A DNA stretch of 64,000 nucleotides from Monosiga brevicollis MX1 (GCF_000002865.3 NW_001865042.1:705419-769418); one strand, 5' to 3'; shown: positions 23,860 through 36,500, counted from the stretch's first letter. A program made the numbers and translations. The notes: generated by a model from the letters alone, not told the origin.

Positions 23860-26800
23860 GGCTAGAGGTGGAGGCGGCTGATGATAGCCAGGCAGGCCAT
23901 CCTTTTTTGCCGCGGCTCGAAGACCAGATGGCATTGCTGCAGCGTCAAATGCTTCGACTTGCAGCTGAGTCGGATGGTGCATCTGCCACTGGTGGGGTGG
24001 CGGCAACGAATCGGGCGGACGAAGATGCGTGAGTTGTTGGCTTTCAACTTGCATCTCCCAGCACTCTTTGGGCCTCTTCACACACCGAATGGATCACGTC
24101 GGAACGTTGAGTGCATCACCTCACTTCTCTTTCAAATCGACCTGAACAGAGAGCCTAGCAGCAACGATGAAGAGGCCTGGTCTGATAGCGATGGTGGCTC
24201 CGAGCAGGGGTCAGAGGTGCATGCAACCCGATCAGAGGCTGGGGCTACACCCGACCAGCGGGGAAACAAACTTTACTTCGAGGCGCAGTAAGTGCACGAG
24301 GGAGGTCGAAGTTTGCCTTGGCTGCAGTCTCTGTCAGGCAACTCACAGCATTTTACGTGGCTGGGCCTTGACGTTGAAGAGGGCAATGGTATACTGCGTA
24401 CAAGGATATCCTGCTCTCCCGCGCAGAGCGCGGAAACGATGTGGCAACGAGTGAACTGCGCGCACTTGCTGCTGCGCCACATCGGCCTTGGGCTTTTTTC
24501 CTCCTTTCCGGTGGGCACTTTGCCGGCGGTATTGTGCGTGATAATCAAGGTAAGCTGAGGCCATGGCCTGGCACTTGTATGAGATCCAGAAGAGAAGAAA
24601 GAGCGGGGACGACTTGCTTCCTCGTGCATAACAGTGTGGGCCTGCAAGTATCAACACTGTTGTTTGCTTCACAGTGACGCTGCACAAGTGCATTCATCGC
24701 TACGTGGTGCGTGCCAAGCGCGGCACGGTGCAATCCGTGCGAGACGCCAAATCTGGAACCAGCGCCCCAAAGTCTGCTGGCTCAAACTTGCGCCGATACA
24801 ACGTACGCCATCGATATGCACCCTACCCGACCCCAAGACCGCCTGATCTCCAAGCGGGCACTCACAGGAGCCCGTGCCTGTCTTGACAGGAGGCTCAGCT
24901 GCGACAAGACATTTTAAATTTGTTGCAGCGCTGGGCCACAGATATAGCCGAGTGTGAGGTAGGCTGCCCAAGCTCTCCGATTGAAGTAGCAGAGGGCATC
25001 GAGTTCCTGTGTCCCGCCAGCAGAAGCAGGCTGCACATGTGTGCTCGTTTTCGTTTTCTCTTTTTTCGGAGGCAACTTGGGGCTGCATTCATTTGCCTCT
25101 TGCCTGGGCTGGACTACACACATAGTTGATTTTTCACCACACGTCCGTGCACAACCGCAACTTTATATTTGCGAGCAAAACGGCACAGCGCCAGCAAGCT
25201 CATGCGCCGGGTAAGTGCTTTGAGAGCCAGACACCTGTGTTGGTGATCGGGATCAACCAGCCGAGTCCGTAGTCGCTTATGCCTTGCCGTTTAGGTTTGA
25301 TTCCCATTGATGATCCGCGAGTACGCAGTCTACCCTTTGTGAGCAATCGACCTACGCTGAAGGAGATTTTGCGCTGCTACACGGTCTTGACCCGCGTGGA
25401 GGAATTAGCGCAGCCGCCTCGCGCATACACGGAGCAGGACAAGGGCACCGAGGCCGATATGGCCGGGGACAATGGCTCGGCAAATGAGGTGACGGGAGGC
25501 GCCCTGCCCAAGAGCCAATTGGGTGCTGCGGTCGAGGCCGCGCATGCCGCTGCCCAAGACGCGGTTGGCGAGGCTGCTGGCTCGGCACCGCCCGCCACAA
25601 GCAATGACTCAGCCCCTCTGGGCCTATTGGGTCTGGTGGAGAAAGGTGACTGGGTTGGATTTCTGCGTCTTTTGGGCTTTGCACCCTCGGACTTTCCGAT
25701 TCACTACAAAGGCCAAGAGGAGGAGCTGACGTTACAAGAACTTCACCTCTTTGAGATCCGTCAACCTCGCACTGGTGTCGATATTGAAGAGACAGATGCG
25801 GATGGCGCTTCGGCGTTGCATGTCGCAGCGAGCAAGGTCAGGGCTAGAATTCATTGTGCTGGCCAACTCGGGCACCGGCCCCAGGCCTTTAGCATCAGGC
25901 TCACAATCACTTGCACTTGATGGATTTTGCTTGCAGGGGTACACGGACATGGTACGGCTGCTTCTAGAGCTGGGCGCGAACTTGAGCCAGCTCAACGCGC
26001 GGGGGCATACCCCTTACGACGTGGCAGCCAACAAGGAGGTCAGCTTTGCTTTTTTTTTTTTTTTTTTTTTTTGTGATTAATAATAATTATAATTTACCCA
26101 GCTGAAGGCTGGGCAGCGCGTTGCTTGACAATCCGGTCTCCCTCACGTTTGGCAGATTCGCAATTTGATTCGTCGTTACCTGGCATTTGCACCACAACAA
26201 CACGAGCTATCCGCCTGCCACGTCCCCTCGGTTTTGGCTTTTGAAGTACGTGTGCATGTTGGTCTAGTTGCTTGGAAGGGTTCAGATCAGATTGCTGGCC
26301 CACGTGCGAACAGGGCGACCCTACTGTACTTTATGGACTACGCTGCTGCTCGCTTATTGAAATGTTGGCCTCTGCAGACTGAAGAGAGGCAACGCGCAAC
26401 TCGCAAGACCAAGGCAGCCTCGGTGAGTGGCCGGAACGCGAGTGTGATTTAGCGTCGTGGAACATTCTTCCATCGCATGCCCCGTGTTCATGTGTGCGCG
26501 TGCCTGCGTGTACGTCTGACCCCTGCTTGGGCTGCGCAGACGCGTCAAAAGCTCAAGGAGCGGGCTGCAGAGCGCAAGAAGGTGAGTCGGCCACCTGCCA
26601 TGGCAATATCTGCTTGCAAGGTTAAGATCATGATTCACGAAATGACTGGCCGACGCTCTACGTCAGGTGGTTGCAGAGGCGGCAGCGACGCCTAAACCAA
26701 TGTCGGCGCTTGATCGCGCTAGTTCGGCTGCCTTGGCTCGAGAGCGACGCGCGGCTGCGGCTTTGGCGCGGTTACGTGGAACGGGGGCCACCACTGATGT

Positions 26801-26921
26801 AAGCTCCCGCTGAGGTTGTGAGACCCCCAAACGATGAATGACTTCCCAAAGGGAGACAGGTTGGAAATCAAAAGCCAAAGCATTCACCATTTCTCATGTC
26901 GGCTGCTCGTCGGGTATTTGT

Positions 26922-26958
<37 letters not shown>

Positions 26959-27109
26959 TTCGGCTGAGAGCGATGGCCAAGGCCACTGTGCGTTGTGTGG
27001 CAAGCCTTTGGTTCGGGGCCAGAAAGACAGCCCGGTGTTTGAGCGATTGGAATTTTGCTACTGTAGCATGGAGTGCCTGCGTCGGCATCGAGCCCTCCTA
27101 TCCAAGTAG
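23860..27109 (+). CDS. ANKZF1: Vms1/ANKZF1 peptidyl-tRNA hydrolase, start unresolved
   Basis: Ortholog of ANKZF1 (yeast Vms1), which cleaves the peptidyl-tRNA on stalled 60S subunits in ribosome quality control. Exons joined in phase: 23860-24028, 24150-24287, 24380-24549, 24676-24802, 24890-24958, 25126-25210, 25295-25836, 25937-26038, 26156-26245, 26378-26422, 26540-26581, 26667-26798, 26957-27109. The VLRF1 catalytic domain is clear: [33 protein letters not shown] with the catalytic-type Gln, and [15 protein letters not shown]. After it come an ankyrin pair ([12 protein letters not shown] and [20 protein letters not shown]), a basic coiled coil corresponding to the VCP-interacting region, and a C-terminal CALCGKPL...CYCSMEC zinc motif. 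The N-terminal C2H2 finger of animal ANKZF1 was not found. The initiator Met is not settled. Confidence 0.9.
26050..26072. repeat. Poly-T run in an intron
   Basis: 23 consecutive T just after the donor following the ankyrin exon of the Vms1/ANKZF1 gene. Confidence 0.95.
26924..26955. repeat. Poly-A run abutting a 3' splice site
   Basis: 32 consecutive A directly before the AG that opens the last Vms1/ANKZF1 exon at 26957. It occupies the place where a polypyrimidine tract is expected. Confidence 0.9.
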
Positions 27110-28379
27110 CTTCCGCGCATCGCGACTGCACATGAGCGTGCACGTGGCAGCAACATCCGTTATCCCAAGCATGCGTGCCGGCTTGTGATGGCACGAAATT
27201 ATTGTTTCTTTGCTTCGTGCTGAGGTGGATTGACTCTCCCATCAAGGGTGTTGGAGACTGCACGGAAGGCGCCCTCCATGTCCATCGATCCTTAACCTCT
27301 TTTACGAATTGACCACCAGATCCAATCATTCGCCAATCGACAGTCAGCTGACATGGTCAGTCGAAAATTCTCAGCACAGCAGGGCTTGATGCCATTTTGG
27401 CTCTGATACCAGACCCCTCTCCCCAACTGGTCTCTAGATACATTGGATAGTAAGCCAAAGGAAGAGGAAGAGGGTTGTTTGTGGTCTCGCTGGTTGCTGG
27501 CTCGTTTGCTTGCTTGCTTGCACGCTCACCACAGTCATGCATGCTGGCATGAGCTTGGACAACTCCCAAGGGTGCCAAACAGCAGAACGACGAGATGAGT
27601 CTCGCGCTGTGCCGCGCCATCTTGGTCAGTGGAGAGTATCCGCCCGTGCGCACATGACAAGACTGACCGACCGGTGGGCCTCCAACCGTCGCAGACGCTT
27701 GTCCAAGCTCCGCTCAGATGGTCCGCTTCTTTAAACACCGCACAGTATGGACAGTACTCGTGGTGCCTACCGTTATGTGGCGGTTAGGAAAAGTGGCCGC
27801 TTGGGTGTCCGCTGACACGCCAACGGGCATCATGCAAGACCGTTGCACTGACATGCTGAAAGAACGGTCAGGATCCAAACAAAATACGAGCTGGTCGTCG
27901 TCCGGTCTTTTGACCCCAAGCCCAAGCTCACAACGGAATGCGACAACCGAATGTGACAATGGTATCCGGCCCAACGACCAAAGGCGACCAAGGCATTCGC
28001 GTGACTGACCAACAACCCACCATCTCATCCCATCCCATGTTGCTGGTTCAGGCTAACCGCGAGCCGTTCCCCCACCCATTCCCCACTCGTTCCCCACCCA
28101 CCCTCACTGACAAAATCAGCCCCCTCGAGGTTGTCAACCGCCATTGCGTATTCCGCCAAGGCTGGCACTGCGGCCCAAGCCTGCCTTGCCAAGGCCCCGT
28201 ATCCTCCTCCTTTTCCTGAGCGTGGCGTGCATTTTCATCTCCCGCCAGCTCCTTGATACCTCTGGTCATCCCCTTGCTCAACTACAGACGCCCAATCCAG
28301 AGACGGCTCGAGCTCCTCCCAGCTCCTGGGTCTCAGACTGCACTTTGTTGCATTTGCTTGCTCCTGACCGACCGACGCC
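27110..28379. other. Intergenic spacer
   Basis: 1.27 kb downstream of Vms1/ANKZF1. Short frames occur on both strands, but no family motif, splice-consistent model or long repeat was seen. The pyrimidine-rich end before 28380 may be the promoter of the next gene. Confidence 0.5.
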
Positions 28380-28931
28380 ATGCTTCCAATGACTGGCTGT
28401 GCATTGCCCGAGCCCAGCGTGGTGCGCCCGCGCTCGTTGGGAGAGCCAAGTCGTCCGCATGTGCCCAGCGTCTTTGGCTACCGCTCGCTTGGACGCCGCC
28501 ACTTGGACAGCGCCAGCTCCATTTGCTCCTCGACTTCCTCCCTCAACTCCTCCGGCAGCGAAGATGATCTCACTTTTGCGGCCTGGGACACCTCCCTTCG
28601 TGAGAAAGACGATGTCTTCCAGCTCCCCAACCTGCGCCTCAACACCATGGCCCCCGACTTTCACCCTACTGCTGTGGCCCAAGGCTCAACCACCCTGATC
28701 CGTCCCAACCCGGTCGTCGCCTCGGCACCGATCGCGGTTGGCCTTTTGGAACACTTGCCTGCCGATGCCGAGCTCACCTCGAGCGAGATCAAGCATGCGC
28801 TTCCATCCTGGATGTGCGTCGAGGTCTGCGACATCAAGTTTAAGAAGACCCGACGCGGCTGCCGCGGCCACCGCAAGAACCGCCGCCGCCACCAGCCGGG
28901 CGAGGACAATGACGAGACCCTTGACCTCTAA
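28380..28931 (+). CDS. Hypothetical single-exon protein, basic C-terminus
   Basis: 183-residue uninterrupted frame with an ATG start and TAA stop, not recognised. The N-terminal half is Ser-rich and has an acidic end (SSICSSTSSLNSSGSEDD). The middle is Pro-rich. Near the end is a compact segment (SSEIKHALPSWMCVEVCDIK) followed by a basic cluster (KKTRRGCRGHRKNRRRHQ) that could be a nuclear or nucleic-acid-binding signal. Codon third positions are mostly G or C, as in neighbouring genes, which supports real coding. It is one of only two intron-free genes in the window. The function is unknown, and a retained short gene or a species-specific ORF are both possible. Confidence 0.5.
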   Translation: MLPMTGCALPEPSVVRPRSLGEPSRPHVPSVFGYRSLGRRHLDSASSICSSTSSLNSSGSEDDLTFAAWDTSLREKDDVFQLPNLRLNTMAPDFHPTAVAQGSTTLIRPNPVVASAPIAVGLLEHLPADAELTSSEIKHALPSWMCVEVCDIKFKKTRRGCRGHRKNRRRHQPGEDNDETLDL

Positions 28932-29542
28932 ATGGAAGTGAGGTCTTGGACACCTCCAGCAACTTGCCCAAGCTGCTTCTGCTTCTTTTTCTTCTTTTTC
29001 TTCTTCTGCTTCTTTTTTGGTTTCTTCCCCTTTTTTTTTCCTTTTGATGTTTTGATGCATTGGTGTTTTTGTTTTTCTCTTGGTTTTCCCCGCGCGTGCG
29101 CCCTGTTTCACGCTCCCCACACGCACACACCCCTCTTTTAAAAGTCCCAATTGTTGGTCCTAAGCGCCTGTCGTGGCTACGTGCCATGGCCCCCCTTTTC
29201 GGTTGAGGCTGGAAAGGACTTGAGAGCCGATATTTGTTTCTGGGTCATGCCGCCCTCCTCGCATCATTCGTGAGGAGTTGGGCGCATCCCAAAAGCGCAC
29301 GCTTACTATTCATAACGAGACAGATAGTCCCGCGTCATGTCTTGCCCGTAGCTGAAGAAGCCGCCCATTTGGTTGATACACCACTTTGCTTCTCTAGTCA
29401 ATTAAACGACTCATAATGCTAATCTGTGTCAATCTCATTGTGCAGAACACTTGGTTTTGCTCACCTTGGCCCGACGCGCACGCCATACTGTCGGCTACAA
29501 CCGTCAAACAAATTGGTCATGACCAAGCTGTGCAACAGTGTG
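28932..29542. other. Convergent intergenic spacer
   Basis: 611 bases between the stop of the hypothetical gene and the stop of DAW1 on the other strand. It begins with a T/C-rich tract (about 28977-29045) and has no credible gene. Confidence 0.6.
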
Positions 29543-32184
29543 TCACCGAAACACGCGAATGCTGTTGTTCTTGCAAGCTAGTAAATACAGCACGAGGAGC
29601 AGAATCCGCTGTGTTAGCAAAACTGTTGATGATGATCAGTGAGGGCTGGCATCGAAGCAATCTGGTTGCTACAACTGGCATACCTGTTACAAAGCAGTCC
29701 GCATGGTAGTCAAATTTGATGGCAATGAGCTCGTCTGGGTGTGGGAAGACCTAACAAACATGATGACCACACCGTGACTTGTGCGGTGCTGCTGGAGTCA
29801 AAACGGCGAGCGTCGCACTCACCTTGACGCAGGTACCAGTGCTGGTACACCACAGGCGCACGGTGTGATCACTGCAGATGGAGGCTAGCCGCGTGCCCGT
29901 CGCGTTGAACATCACCTGTCAAAACATCTTGATCAGCTTCTCGCAAGCCTGGACAGCTACTGTGTACACACATTCTGACAAGCTCTTCTCACCTTGGAAA
30001 CCTCTCCGCGATGCTCGGCGAGTTCGTGACGAAACGTAAAGGGCTCGGTGGTGTACAGGCGAATCACGCCCGTCGCCGTAGCCATGGCGCACTGCCGGCC
30101 CGAGGGGGAGAAAGCAACAGACATCACCTCCGAAGGCATCCTATTCCAGCGAAAAAAAAAAAAAGTATGAGCTGCGGCACAATCTCGTCTGCAAACCTGC
30201 TTGTCGTATTCTTTCTGAATTTTTCAAGCCTCTGGACATACTTGCAGGTGCCCGTGGGTTCACCGGTATCTGTATTCCACAAAATGGCAGTTCGATCCAC
30301 AGAGCCGGAGAGGATCCAGGCACCATCAAAGCTAAGTTCGGCGCGGGAAATGGCTTCACGGTGCATCAGCAGTGTTTTAACCGGCCGACCCGTGGCCACG
30401 TTCCAGAGAATGACTGTGTGATCAAAGGAGCCGCTCAGAAGCCGCACACCGTCGGCACTGAATTGCACGCACACCACCTCGGCGGTATGACCCTGGGGAC
30501 ACCGGATATGGCGGCATTGACGTTGTAATGGCAGGTCATTGGCAAGCGTGAAGGCATGCACACAGACAGGCCTTCAAGGTGGTGCTGACTCAATGTGAAC
30601 GTACAGCCAGCGTGTGAAGCTCATCGCCCGTGGCAAAGTCCCACAAGCGCACGGTGTGATCCAAGCTGCCGGTCGCCACCAAGTCGCCTTGTTGATCCGA
30701 GGCAACACAAAGCTAGAAGCGCAGTGTCAAAAGCACAACAATGAGACAATAAGAAGAAGATCAGAAGCACAGCGGGACTAGGGTGTAACCATTGTGATTG
30801 TGAAGGCGAGGTCAGATACAACGAGCCGGCGACTTGTATGACCAAACGCACAATTTCGCCTCGATGGCCTTTGAGCACAGCCCGACACTCTCCAGTCGCA
30901 ACGCTGTGAATCTATTCGAATGACGGAAGGAGGCTATCATGAGGACTGGCGTGTGCTGGACGGAGAATTCTGGGTCCGACGTTGCGGAGCAGGCGTGGCG
31001 CAGGCCTACCCGAGCCGTGCGGTCAAAGCTAGCGCTAATGATGTGATCACTGTGAAGGAATAAAAAAAAAGCGTGGCGCAAACAAGATGAGGGGGCGCCG
31101 GTCACCAGCTGGCACACTGATTGTTGGGCGATTTGCAACGTGATTACAAAGCGTTACCAGCGCGGAAAGTTGAAAATCACGGCCTGTACGACATTTTTGT
31201 GGCCTTCAAAGACTTGAAGTTCCTCGCCGGTGGTCGTGTCCCAAAGCTACAGCAAAGTTGGCAAGAAAGTGTGCGTGAGTCTGAATCTGATGGGAGTGAG
31301 AACGTGGCACAATGCCTATTGGGGCGTGCTCACAATGCAAGTTCGGTCGTAGCTGGCGGAGACGCATCTGCGCATTGAAAAGCCACGATATTGCTCAGCC
31401 GTTGTCCAGGAGAGACAAATGCAATACCCCGTTATTTTCTAATAAGGACGGGAGCAGCCGGCCCGTACCTTCGACCATCTTTGGACACGTCAATGTTCGT
31501 CAGGGGAAGCGGGTGGGCTTTGATCACCTAGGGTAGAGAACGTGAACGAAACATTGCATATCACCGGGTCAATAAGGATGCAAGGCCTTGGCGCGCGCGC
31601 CTTTGAGGCAGTTGTACACTGCACGGAGATTCGAGTACGGACGTGTTCCTCGTGGTAGTCATCATCATGAACGGCGCTCACGCGGGCCCGCAATTCTGTG
31701 AGGGCAAGGGGTGAAATGGTGAGTGGTAAGAATTTTGGTCGCTGTGGCGGCATGGCGATAAGGAGGGGGATACATGCGCACTTTGCAAGAGTTGAAGGAC
31801 TTGAGCTTTGCGTTTTTCGGTGATGAGGGGCTCGTATCGAGCTATGTCGGCCACCACGGCGTTTAAATCCGTACTGGCCATGGGGAAGCCGATAACATGG
31901 TATGAGAGAGAGAGAGGGCGGGGATACAACGACAGGGCAGAGACTACTCGGCGTTTTATGCGGTGATAAATGCTTGGGCAGCATGACTTACTCTTCATTC
32001 AGGTCCAGCAGGTCCAGAATGCGGCACTCGACAGCATCGCCGCGCCGAAATTCGAGAATTATCCCTACGCGACATGCAGCGGCAGCCTGTGAGGTGATGG
32101 CCCGTGTGAAATCCTCTGGGGAGTCGCGCAGCCACAAGGCAAACCTGGAGGATGATAGCGGAGGAGAAAGCGGAGCAGTCGCAT
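29543..32184 (-). CDS. DAW1: DAW1/ODA16 outer-dynein-arm assembly WD-repeat protein
   Basis: Reverse-strand gene with the start codon at 32184 and the stop at 29543. DAW1/ODA16 is the adaptor that lets intraflagellar transport carry outer dynein arms into the flagellum. The N-terminus [14 protein letters not shown] joins in phase to [20 protein letters not shown] and then to [20 protein letters not shown], which is the family's diagnostic head. WD40 blades follow: [52 protein letters not shown], and a late blade with [13 protein letters not shown]. The last exon (29543-29577) adds [11 protein letters not shown] before the stop and matches the conserved family end. At least ten exons with short introns. 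It diverges from the IP3 receptor gene. The exact middle exon limits are approximate. Confidence 0.92.
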
Positions 32185-32963
32185 GATGGCACCGTGTCTC
32201 CAACGACCTCGGAGGCTGGCGGGATCAACACCTGCACACTCTTTTTGCGTGCGTGCGTGTGTGCGTGTGTGCGTGCTTTGGAAGGAGCGACGGGCGGCTG
32301 GAGAAAGGAGCAGATGTGCAACCACCTCGCGCCCCCCTTCCCCCATGTACCCCAACTTGCTCTGCAACGGGAGCTGATGGCGCGCAGTGTGAGCAGCGCG
32401 CTCCACGACGACACAACTTGCTGCTCGTTTCCAAATTTTTGAATCAAAATACACTGGCCGATTTATGTTTTCAAATTCACTAATAACGTCGCTTTCGACA
32501 TGTATGCGTGCCAAGTTTTTGCAGCAAATAGAGAGGAAGATGTAGATATTCAGTGGCTTAGAGGCCTTGGCGACGCTTTTCTCTCCCGCTGCATTGTCAG
32601 ACCAAGATAAGAATACATTAGAGGGTGTCAATTAACTTTACTGCTCCAGTGTCCCCGAACCGAGGCGCGCGAGCCCCTCTGCTAAATATAGCTCACCAAC
32701 TCCCAAAAACGGAAGCATCGACTATTCTTAGAAAGCACGCGTGACAGATTTTGATGGTGATACAAAGTTTCAGGTTGTTGTGCTCAACCCACGTTGAGTT
32801 AACCACCTTTAAAGCTAACCTGGACTCTTTCTCTCTCTCTCTCTGTTTTGTCTTTTTCGTTTTTTCTGTTTGTTCCAACAGGTTGTTGTTGTTGTTGCTA
32901 CCCCTCCTGTACGAAAAAGGGGGTGGGAATTTCCTGATCTCTCTCTCTCTCTCTCTCTCTGAA

Positions 32964-33056
<93 letters not shown>

Positions 33057-33530
33057 ACACACACACTCACTGTCAAATTTATTTTTCTGCCATCCAGGTA
33101 CAAGTCGACCTCCTCGACCGCTTCTTGCCGTGCCGCTGTCGTTCAACCCCGGACGTCTACACACACGCGCACACACACACACATTCACGCATTGGCAGAG
33201 TGCTGGGGATTTGGCGCAATCTGTTCCTGTGGCTCTGGGTCAATGAGATGGTTGGCCGCTTGACAATCTCTGCATTTCCTTGAGCACTGCCGCACCCCCG
33301 CCCCCTTTGTGTGCTCTTGCTTTTTCTTGCCTCTCACCCGGATCTTTCTTGCATGTGCCCCCCGTGTACAGCACGAGAAACAACCTCACCTCGATCTGCC
33401 GCCCCTCTTCTTCCCCTTCCACCGCCCGCGCGCTGCGCGCTGGATCATTAGGCTGAAAGCACGTGGCTTACCTTTTTCTTTCCTTTGTGCGTCGGGACGC
33501 CGCGCCAACGCGTGGCAAACCCTGCACCAT
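32185..33530. promoter_or_regulatory. Divergent intergenic region between DAW1 and the IP3 receptor
   Basis: 1.35 kb between two start codons facing away from each other, so it should contain both promoters. It carries a long (CT)n tract and a second short CA tract near 33166-33182. Function is inferred from position only. Confidence 0.5.
32938..33053. repeat. (CT)n microsatellite
   Basis: About 115 bases of CT repeat with one short interruption near 32961-32968, lying 480-590 bases upstream of the IP3-receptor ATG. Confidence 0.97.
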
Positions 33531-36500
33531 GGAGGGACCTGCCCATCTCGAACCCATCGATGTGGAAGCCAGCACTGAGCAATCCACTTCCGATCAGATC
33601 CTTCGCTTTGGCGATTGCTTCTCCCTCTTCACGGCCGATGAGCCCGGCTATCTTCATGCCCCTGTGTTTGGGTATGCTTGCTTGTTTTGTTTTTTATTCT
33701 GCCCCACACTGGTACCACCTCCAAACCGCAGCTCTTCAGCCCACCCGCCGCTTCCCCTCACCTCACCCCCCCCATAGCGGAGAATTCACCCCCGTTCTCG
33801 TCAACACGGCGGCCGGCCAAAGCGATCACAAACTGGATTCCTTTTCTGTGCGTCAACCCATATCATCGTCCCATGCCCATGGTCATGTGCCAAGCTACCT
33901 GGTTCTTCATTCGCCGATCGCTCCCTTTGTTGTGCTCTCTGCCTCGACAGCTGGCCGTGTTTCAACTTCACGCACAATGCAAGTACAAGGCTGCCAAGCG
34001 TTTGCGCGCCGAGTTTGATGCCTATCAGAAACGCTACTTTGAGAAGAATCCTGACGAGGAAGATGAACTCACCCTCGAGACCGCTTTGCTGGAGCCTGAT
34101 AGCGGCAAATTGGCCCAGCTCAAGCAGCTAGCTGATGATGAGCAAGAAGGTGATTTTTCGCTCCCCCGGCTGCACCGGCAATTCCCCCTGCCTCCCCCCT
34201 CCCCTTCTTCTTCATCTTGATCACATGCACTCGTGTGCTCATTCACATCTGATGCATAAAATGAATTGCAGACAATGCTTTGGAACAAGAGCGTCGCGCT
34301 CGCGACCCGGTCATGTACGGTCAGGTGGTCCAAGTATTCCACCGTGACTTGGAACGCTACCTCACCGTCTCGTCCACCGTCACCACGGAGGTTGAGAAAA
34401 AGTTTGTGACCTTGTTCACCCCACCCCCTCCCCCGCTACACCTCGTGAGCCTTGGCTACGGCATGCCTAACGTTGAGTTGACACGCATCACACTTATCCG
34501 GCTTGCCCCTCCTTCACCGTGCTTAGCAACATGCGGATTGAGGTCGACCCCTACACCTCACGTCACGCCTGGTTTAAGATTATGCCTCGCTTCAAGGTCC
34601 GCTCTGAAGGCGAGCCCGTCCGCATGGGCGATCAAATCATGCTCGAGTCCATCAAGACCACGGGCCAATTTGTGCACGTGACTTCCCAGAGCCTGCCCGA
34701 CACGTCCATGACCCCTGGCTCTCGCGAAGTCAACGTGTCCGTCACCCCAACCTCCTTTACCCTGCTTCCCCACCATCGCCCCCTCCGCGCCTCGGATGTG
34801 TCTGCCGAGTCGGATGGCACCGTGCACCTTCCTCTTCGCTCTGGTGACCTGATCCAACTCTTCCACAAGGAAGTGTCCGCCTACCTGGCTGCGGAAGGCT
34901 ACTTTTATACAGACCAGCTAGTCCTCGACGCCCATCTCCGCGTCCGCGAGCCCGACGCTCGCCGCCCCCATCGCCTCGAGCCACCAACCAGTGCCGTCTC
35001 GGTACGCTGTCACACTTGCTCATGACTGTGTGGTTATTCAACCCCTTTCTAACTCCCAACTTTCGCCCCCGTTGTCGCTGCCCCCGTTGTCGCTGTCTTC
35101 TCATCTTCTGCCCCCCTCCCCGCTGTTCAGTTTTGGATGGTCGAGCATGCCACCACCCCAACCATGGGCAATATCATCGAGTGGGACGATGTCGTCCGTT
35201 TCAAGCATAGTGTCTCCGGTCGCTATTTGACAATGAACGCCGATGGCTCCGTGTCCCTCTCCAATGTTTCCGGTGAATTTGGATTTGACGGCGATGAGCG
35301 CAACTTTGTCATGACCACGGTCATTCCCGAGCGTCGCGAGATTACCCTCAACTCTTATACCCGTATCAAGAACGTTGTGCACAGTAAGTCTGCTTCTTCG
35401 GCCCACTTTTTCTTGTCACAGTACCGTGGGGCACCCGTACCCAACTCCGACCCGCCGCTGCGCCCTCATTTTTGGCTTTACTCATATCGTGATGTGATCA
35501 TTAGATCATTGGCTGCATGCCAACAAGGACGTCTACTTGGATCGTCCCACTCAGGCCATCTACGCCGACGACTCGCTTCGCACGCCCTTGTCCGAGCGCA
35601 TGAACAGCATCAAGTGGGACAATGCTCCACTCATGCAACTGGCGGGCTTGCCCCAGCGCCGCTTTGATGACGCTTTTATCATTCAGGGCGTATCCCGCGA
35701 CGTGTGCTCCTTTGTCGCCCACGTCAAAGCCATGATTCCCATCTTTCGCTTTGCCACGGCCCAGATCCAGGGCGGCCGCCCCACCCTGCTCTTCTACCAG
35801 CGCCTGACGCTGGCCCTTGAGGAGTTTGTGGCTTTCCTCAGGCCCAATGGCATCCACGATCGTCGCCGCCAAAAGCTCCTCCGCAACTTTGGCATCGTCG
35901 AACTTTGCGTCGAGTTGCTTCAGGCCCCGATCGCACCCTTCCATCGTGGCCCCAACGGCCGCAGCATGAAGCAGGTCAAGCAGGATGCTGCCCTCATCCG
36001 TGTTATGGAGGAGTGCTACGAGCTGCTGGAGAGCTACGCCACTGGCAACTCTCGCAAAAACGAGCTGTACCTCGTGCGCCACCTCAGCTTCTTCCACCAG
36101 CAAATGGGTTACAACTGCGGTTCGGAGAAGATGATTACCGAACTCATTCGCGACAACGCCAAGATTGTCGAGAACATCTCCGAAACTGAGGTCGATTTTT
36201 ACATCTCCCTCCTAGCCTCCAACGGTGATAAGGACTACTTTGATGTCTTTGGCGTGCTTTGCAATGTTGAGGGCGCGGCCGACGGCGGCAACCAGAGCCT
36301 CATCGTTCAGAAGCTGCTTATCGATCGGGCCGACCTGCTTTATACCACTCGACTCGATAAGCAGGCCAATGATATGGTCATCATGGTTCCGAACCGGGGT
36401 TCCTACACATTCACCCAAGCCTGGAAGCAGCGACACTCCAACGAAGCCATGGGCGAGATCATGGAGTTTTTGGAGAAGCAACTGGACATGTTCTCTGAGC

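Noticed and set aside
23437-24081. 214-residue minus-strand frame with a His-Thr repeat end
   Set aside because: It overlaps a supported Vms1/ANKZF1 exon, and its end is a (GT)n repeat translation.
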